A DNA stretch of 64,000 nt from Oscillospiraceae bacterium. Lineage in GTDB: Bacteria > Bacillota > Clostridia > Saccharofermentanales > Saccharofermentanaceae. Both the position numbers and the translations under genes were made by a program. Below, piece by piece: positions 60,301 to 64,000 of the stretch; position 1 is the stretch's first letter; each line of letters starts with the position of its first letter. The DNA lies in NCBI GenBank assembly GCA_902788505.1, contig CADAKH010000005.1:1-64000 (forward strand), read 5' to 3'. A model generated the notes under the pieces. That model worked only from the letters and a program-made list of their open reading frames with translations, searched no databases and was not told the origin of the DNA.

Positions 60301-60390
60301 TGTGCAATTGTTACTCCAAAAAACAGCCGACAATTGCACAATATCGCCTTTTTATGCAATTGTTGCCCCTAAATTTGATCAACAATTGCA
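60301..60390. repeat. Two consecutive inverted repeats of TGCAATTGT
   Basis: Repeat 1 has perfect 11-base arms TGTGCAATTGT (60301-60311) and ACAATTGCACA (60330-60340). Repeat 2 has arms TGCAATTGTTG (60355-60365) and CAACAATTGCA (60380-60390). The core occurs four times in 90 bases. The spacers differ (18 and 14 bases) and no coding is seen. It lies between the MBL gene and the terminator of the putP-like gene. Confidence 0.75.
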
Positions 60391-60423
60391 AAGAGGATGC
60401 CTCGTTGTTTTGAGACATCCTCT
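60388..60423 (-). terminator. Terminator-like hairpin of the putP-like gene
   Basis: On the minus strand AGAGGATG pairs with CATCCTCT, with further pairing inside, followed by a short TTTGC. It lies 28 bases past the stop codon. Confidence 0.5.
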
Positions 60424-60450
60424 TACGTAAGTTTTCGAAAAGATCAAAGA

Positions 60451-62010
60451 TCAGTCGTCAACAGACTTATCTGTAGCCTTGGCATAGATTACTTCGACTT
60501 CCTTGCCCGGAGCCTTTGTTGCGAGTGTAACCACGACTGCAATAATGAGGCCTGCAATGAAGCCTGGAACGATCTCGTAAATGCCTGTGTCGGAGATGGC
60601 TGCAGGTCTGATCGTGCTCGTGAAGAGAAGGAGCCATGCGATATCTGCAACAGCGCCGCCGATGATTCCTGCAACTGCGCCTGCGTAGTTAAAGCGCTTC
60701 CAGAACAGTGAAAGGATAACGACAGGTCCGAAGGATGCACCAAAGAGACCCCATGCGTTCTCAACCATGTTCATGATGTCTGCGGCCCAGGACTGTGAGT
60801 CATCAAGACCCTGACGGGCGATGAAGAAAGCAACAACTGCAACAACAAGAACTACGATACGGCCGACCCAGAGCATCTCCTTGTCGGAAGCGCTGTTCTT
60901 GCGGAGGAGCGGTTTATAGATGTCGCTCGTAAATGCGGAAGATGCAACGAGGAGCTGGGAGTCAGCAGTAGACATTGCAGCAGCGATGATCGCAGAAAGA
61001 AGGACTCCTGCGATGAAACCGGGGAAGGTCCTGCTTACGACCTCGATGAAGATGTTCTTACGGTCATTAGGGAGAAGAAGTTCAGCAAGAGATGTTCCGT
61101 CGCCCAAGATGAAAGTTCTTCCGAGATAAGCGATAACTGCTGCAGCGCCGAGAGTAAGAACTACCCAGATGATGGCAACAGTAGCTGACTTCTTGATCTG
61201 AGAAGGCTTCTCGATAGACATGAAGCGTACGAGAATGTGAGGCATACCGAAGTAGCCAAGGCCCCAGCCGAGACCTGTTACGATCTCCTGCCAGGGAGCA
61301 GCGAAAGGATTTGTGCCGAATGCGGCAACTTCCTCGCCGGCTGCATTTGTGAAAGCATTATAGTAAACGGGATCGAAATCTCCGACAGCCTTCATTACGA
61401 TCGGTACTGCAAGGAGCGCGATGAGCATCATGATGCCCTGGAAGAAGTCAGTCCAGCATACGGCCTTATAACCGCCAAGGAATGTATACATGAGGATCAA
61501 TACTGCGAAGATGATCATTGCGAGGTGCGGCTTGTCAGCAAGCGTCGGAATGACAGATGTGAAAACTGCTGTGCCTGCAACGAAGCCAGATGCAACATAA
61601 ACCGTGAAGCTGATGAGGAAAATGATAGCGCATACGACCTTCAGCACGGGGCTCTGGCTTGCAAATCTGTTTGTGAGGTACTGAGGGAGAGTGATCGAGT
61701 CACCTGATGCCTTTGAGAAACGGCGGAGTCTTGTGGCAACGAAGATCCAGTTGCCTGCCGTACCCAGTGCAAGACCTATTCCGATCCAAACCTGTCCCAT
61801 ACCGAACGCGAAAAGCGAACCCGGGAAACCCATCAACAACCAGCCGCTCATGTCCGATGCCTGCGCGCTCATCGCAGTAACGAAAGGACCCATGTGACGA
61901 CCGCCGAGGAAATACTCTTTCTCGTCGCTGCCCTTGCTCTTGAAGAAGAAGAAAATACCGATACCAAGGACAACCACGAAATAGAGTATGAAAGCAATTA
62001 ATTTGTCCAT
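60451..62010 (-). CDS. putP: Sodium:solute symporter, PutP (proline)-like
   Basis: A 519-aa transporter of the SSS family with about 13 membrane helices. PutP-like motifs are SAQASDMSGWLLMGFPG in the first helices (Na+/proline binding), TFLGGYKAVCWTDFFQG, GLGYFGMPHILVRFMSI and AAAMSTADSQLLVASSAF. Na+-coupled proline uptake is the best guess, since these segments follow Escherichia coli PutP closely. AAAGGAG precedes the ATG. It is monocistronic with its own promoter. Confidence 0.92.
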   Translation of the reverse strand: MDKLIAFILYFVVVLGIGIFFFFKSKGSDEKEYFLGGRHMGPFVTAMSAQASDMSGWLLMGFPGSLFAFGMGQVWIGIGLALGTAGNWIFVATRLRRFSKASGDSITLPQYLTNRFASQSPVLKVVCAIIFLISFTVYVASGFVAGTAVFTSVIPTLADKPHLAMIIFAVLILMYTFLGGYKAVCWTDFFQGIMMLIALLAVPIVMKAVGDFDPVYYNAFTNAAGEEVAAFGTNPFAAPWQEIVTGLGWGLGYFGMPHILVRFMSIEKPSQIKKSATVAIIWVVLTLGAAAVIAYLGRTFILGDGTSLAELLLPNDRKNIFIEVVSRTFPGFIAGVLLSAIIAAAMSTADSQLLVASSAFTSDIYKPLLRKNSASDKEMLWVGRIVVLVVAVVAFFIARQGLDDSQSWAADIMNMVENAWGLFGASFGPVVILSLFWKRFNYAGAVAGIIGGAVADIAWLLLFTSTIRPAAISDTGIYEIVPGFIAGLIIAVVVTLATKAPGKEVEVIYAKATDKSVDD

Positions 62011-62042
62011 AACATACTCCTTTGGAATTAAATAACGTTCGT

Positions 62043-62072
62043 ATTATAACAGAATAATTCTTTTATTGACTA
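62043..62072 (-). promoter_or_regulatory. Promoter of the putP-like gene
   Basis: TAGTCA (62067-62072), 18 bases, and a perfect TATAAT (62043-62048) on the minus strand. Confidence 0.5.
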
Positions 62073-62187
62073 AAGAGCGCCCGCGTCGATTTAAGAAATA
62101 TTTAAGGAATGCGTAAGAGTTATATCAAGATTTACTCCCCCGAGCACGGTAAAGTAACATCAAGAAATCCGGAAGGGAGTCCCCGAA

Positions 62188-63438
62188 ATGGAAAAAACAA
62201 AGAACAATTACGGAAAGTTTCTTCTGCTGTGGGCAGGCGAACTGATCTCATCAATAGGCGGAGGTCTCACGAGCTTCGGTCTTGGTCTTTATATTTTCCA
62301 GAAGACGGGAAGCGCTGCAGACATGGCGATGCTCACACTCCTGGGCTTCCTTCCCGCACTTGTCCTCAAGATCCCCGCAGGCGTTCTTGCTGACCGCTAT
62401 GACAGACGTCTTCTCATGATGATCGGCGACGGTCTTTCAGGCCTGGGCGTTCTTTTCATTCTCATTTGCATGCTCACAGGAGAAGCCGCGCTTTGGCAGA
62501 TCTATCTCGGAACCACCATAAGCTCAGTATTCTCCGCTCTTTTGGAACCCTCATATACAGCCACCATCACGGACCTTCTTACCAAGGAACAGTATTCAAA
62601 GGCGAACGGTCTTGTATCGATGGCAGGTTCTGCAAGATATCTCTTCTCACCCGTGATCGCAGGATTCCTTCTTGCGGCAAGCGACATCAAGTTGATACTA
62701 ATAATAGACATCTGCACATTCTTCCTTACAGTCGTTGCTGCTGCAGTCGTAAGAAGCTCTATCAAGACAAGCAAGCCTTCAAATCCCGAACCGTTCTTTA
62801 AGAGCATGAAAGAAGGATGGCAGGCAGTATCCGGCAACAAGGGACTTCTTATTCTCGTCATTGTATCTTCCCTGATATGTCTCTTCATGGGCGTGTTCCA
62901 GGTTTTGGGTGAACCTTTCGTGCTCTCTTTTGCAGACTCGAAAACACTCGGAATCGTCGAGACGGCGGCAGCATCAGGAATGCTCGTTACAAGCATTATC
63001 TTAGGCATAAAGGGAATTAAGAAGAACTTCGCAAGAGTTCTCAGCCTCGGCCTTGCGGTATCCGGTGTCGGAATGGCACTCTTCGCAGTGACACAAAACG
63101 TTTATATCATCTGTGCATTCGGTTTTGTCTTCTTCGCAGCATTGCCTTTTGCAAACAACTGCCTGGATTATCTCGTAAGGATCAACATTCCTTCTGAGCT
63201 TCAGGGACGTGCCTGGGCTTTCCTCGGATTCATCTCCCAGCTCGGTTATGTCGCAGCCTATGCACTCAGCGGAATAACGGCAGATGCCGTTGGCAAACTG
63301 ACAGGCAAAGGCGTCGGAGGAGGCTCATCCGTCACGATCATCTGCTCCGGCATATGCCTCGTGATCGTTGCTCTTTCAATGCTCGGGATCAGGAAGATAA
63401 AAGAATTAGAGAAGGTTGAGACCGCTGAAGCTGCCTGA
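62188..63438 (+). CDS. MFS exporter (MefA/MFS_3-like)
   Basis: A 416-aa protein with 12 predicted membrane helices. The N-terminus FLLLWAGELISSIGGGLTSF and the loop GVLADRYDRRLLMMIGDGLS (MFS motif A) are typical of the MFS_3/macrolide-efflux-like group. EPSYTATITDLLTKEQYSKA and NCLDYLVRINIPSELQGRAW also fit. Substrate unknown; resistance cannot be concluded from sequence. GGGAG precedes the ATG. Divergent from the putP-like gene. Confidence 0.88.
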   Translation: MEKTKNNYGKFLLLWAGELISSIGGGLTSFGLGLYIFQKTGSAADMAMLTLLGFLPALVLKIPAGVLADRYDRRLLMMIGDGLSGLGVLFILICMLTGEAALWQIYLGTTISSVFSALLEPSYTATITDLLTKEQYSKANGLVSMAGSARYLFSPVIAGFLLAASDIKLILIIDICTFFLTVVAAAVVRSSIKTSKPSNPEPFFKSMKEGWQAVSGNKGLLILVIVSSLICLFMGVFQVLGEPFVLSFADSKTLGIVETAAASGMLVTSIILGIKGIKKNFARVLSLGLAVSGVGMALFAVTQNVYIICAFGFVFFAALPFANNCLDYLVRINIPSELQGRAWAFLGFISQLGYVAAYALSGITADAVGKLTGKGVGGGSSVTIICSGICLVIVALSMLGIRKIKELEKVETAEAA

Positions 63439-63495
63439 CCGGATTTGCTATTTTCTTAATATTTCAAACAGAATAAAGAAAAAAGCCCTGTCCCT

Positions 63496-63504
63496 GCTAT
63501 GATA
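63496..63504 (+). promoter_or_regulatory. Extended -10 promoter of the response regulator gene
   Basis: TGCTATGAT is an extended -10 about 30 bases before the start codon; an overlapping TACAAT is an alternative. Confidence 0.35.
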
Positions 63505-63534
63505 CAATTAAGATGTATTAGCGGAGGACATCTG

Positions 63535-64000
63535 ATGGAACTTTTCAAGGTTTTTATTTGTGAAGACGAGAGTATTGTGCGCGAAGGTCTGCGCGATATG
63601 ATCCCGTGGGAAAAGTACGGCTTCGAGTTCGTAGGCGATGCCCCCGACGGTGAGATGGCCCTGCCCATGATAAGAAAACTCAAGCCCGATGTTCTCATCA
63701 CCGATATCACGATGCCCTTCATGGACGGATTGTCTCTCAGTAAGACAGTCACGAAGGAGCTTCCCAATATCAAGATAATCGTCATCTCAGGTTACAGCGA
63801 TTTTGAATATGCCAGAAAAGCCATCGAGATCGGCGTTGAGCAGTATCTCTTAAAGCCCGTCACCAAAACTGACATGATCAATGCTCTTGAAGGTGTACGC
63901 AAAAAGATCACCGAAGAGAATGAGCAGAAAGACTATGTGAAGCTTTACGAACAGGAATTCAAGAAGTTCGAGAGACTTTCGCACAGAGTTTTTTTCGAAA
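63535..64000 (+). CDS. YesN-type response regulator (5' part, cut by the window edge)
   Basis: The first 155 residues of a two-component response regulator. The receiver domain has the acidic pocket ICEDE (10-12), phosphorylated Asp57 in LITDITMPFMDG, Ser85 in VISGYSDFEYARKAIEIG and Lys107 in YLLKPV. The sequence IPWEKYGFEFVGDAPDGEMA is characteristic of YesN/AraC-type regulators of Bacillota, so an AraC HTH domain is expected beyond the window. These often control sugar uptake together with a LytS/YesM-type sensor kinase. GGAGG precedes the ATG. Confidence 0.88.
   Translation, partial: MELFKVFICEDESIVREGLRDMIPWEKYGFEFVGDAPDGEMALPMIRKLKPDVLITDITMPFMDGLSLSKTVTKELPNIKIIVISGYSDFEYARKAIEIGVEQYLLKPVTKTDMINALEGVRKKITEENEQKDYVKLYEQEFKKFERLSHRVFFE

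Noticed and set aside
60301..60390. Possible CRISPR array
   Set aside because: The repeats are inverted pairs with short unequal spacers and no cas genes are nearby; this is not an array.
61237..61707. 156-aa open frame on the plus strand inside the putP-like gene
   Set aside because: It lies antisense to a clear transporter gene, has an odd Cys/Glu-rich composition and lacks a ribosome binding site. Such frames are expected opposite membrane protein genes.
62188..63438. Macrolide resistance gene call for the MFS exporter
   Set aside because: Similarity to the MefA-type group is only at the family level; the substrate cannot be assigned from sequence motifs.
1..64000. tRNA, rRNA, insertion sequence or integrase genes
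   Set aside because: I looked for T-loop GGTTCGA contexts, transposase motifs and integrase signatures and found none outside coding regions. Detection by eye is limited and a covariance-model scan would settle it.

Overview
This 64 kb window is bacterial, gene-dense and intron-free, and reads as a chromosome segment of an anaerobic Clostridia-type Bacillota, probably a gut or rumen commensal. The family-level placement is inference. The support is strong AGGAGG-type ribosome binding sites, sigma-A promoters, a CIRCE element before an hsp20 gene, AddAB-type recombination nuclease genes, an Lsa-like ABC-F gene behind a leader-peptide attenuator, type 2 GalT, a GH94 phosphorylase and many GGDEF/EAL proteins. 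No rRNA, tRNA, CRISPR array, integrase or transposase was found by eye.

Layout. 1-318: hairpin-rich sequence without a gene. 0.3-5.7 kb: a hypothetical protein, a MATE exporter, a LacI-type sensor fused to GGDEF (predicted leaderless), a GGDEF gene stub and glycerate kinase. 5.8-15 kb: a galactoside locus. tetR, a GT-B-like unknown enzyme, a GPH sugar symporter with a large extracellular insert and a GH36 alpha-galactosidase form one tightly coupled minus-strand operon, divergent from galK-galT. Two 28-bp palindromes 63 bp apart lie between the two transcripts. Together the genes would import, hydrolyse and phosphorylate galactosides. 15-17.7 kb: two GNAT acetyltransferases, CIRCE-controlled hsp20 and a hypothetical gene. 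17.7-25.1 kb: addB-addA-like genes and a NUDIX gene.

25.2-34.9 kb is an accessory island of mostly unknown genes, bounded by two paralogous NUDIX genes. It holds a zinc-ribbon/DUF6273-like protein, a decayed HNH endonuclease, a large coiled-coil protein, a Ser-tract membrane protein, two sigma-70-like factors, tandem HTH-like paralogues, an 87-aa protein and a 19-aa peptide ORF. The last two sit behind near-identical promoters. This is the best candidate for an undescribed system.

35-64 kb: small membrane proteins, alanine dehydrogenase, a GGDEF protein, an MmcQ/EVE-like fusion, a YdcF-like membrane protein, GH94 phosphorylase, a PMT-like glycosyltransferase, a GGDEF-EAL protein, two lipoproteins, an ABC-F protein with its attenuator, a luxE-luxC pair without luciferase, a methyltransferase, CorA, a DUF3267 protease-like protein, an SDR beside an iron-alcohol-dehydrogenase stub, another GGDEF protein, a membrane XRE regulator, an MBL hydrolase, a PutP-type symporter preceded by paired inverted repeats, an MFS exporter, and a YesN-type response regulator cut by the right edge.

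All identifications come from reading motifs by eye; no database search was run.
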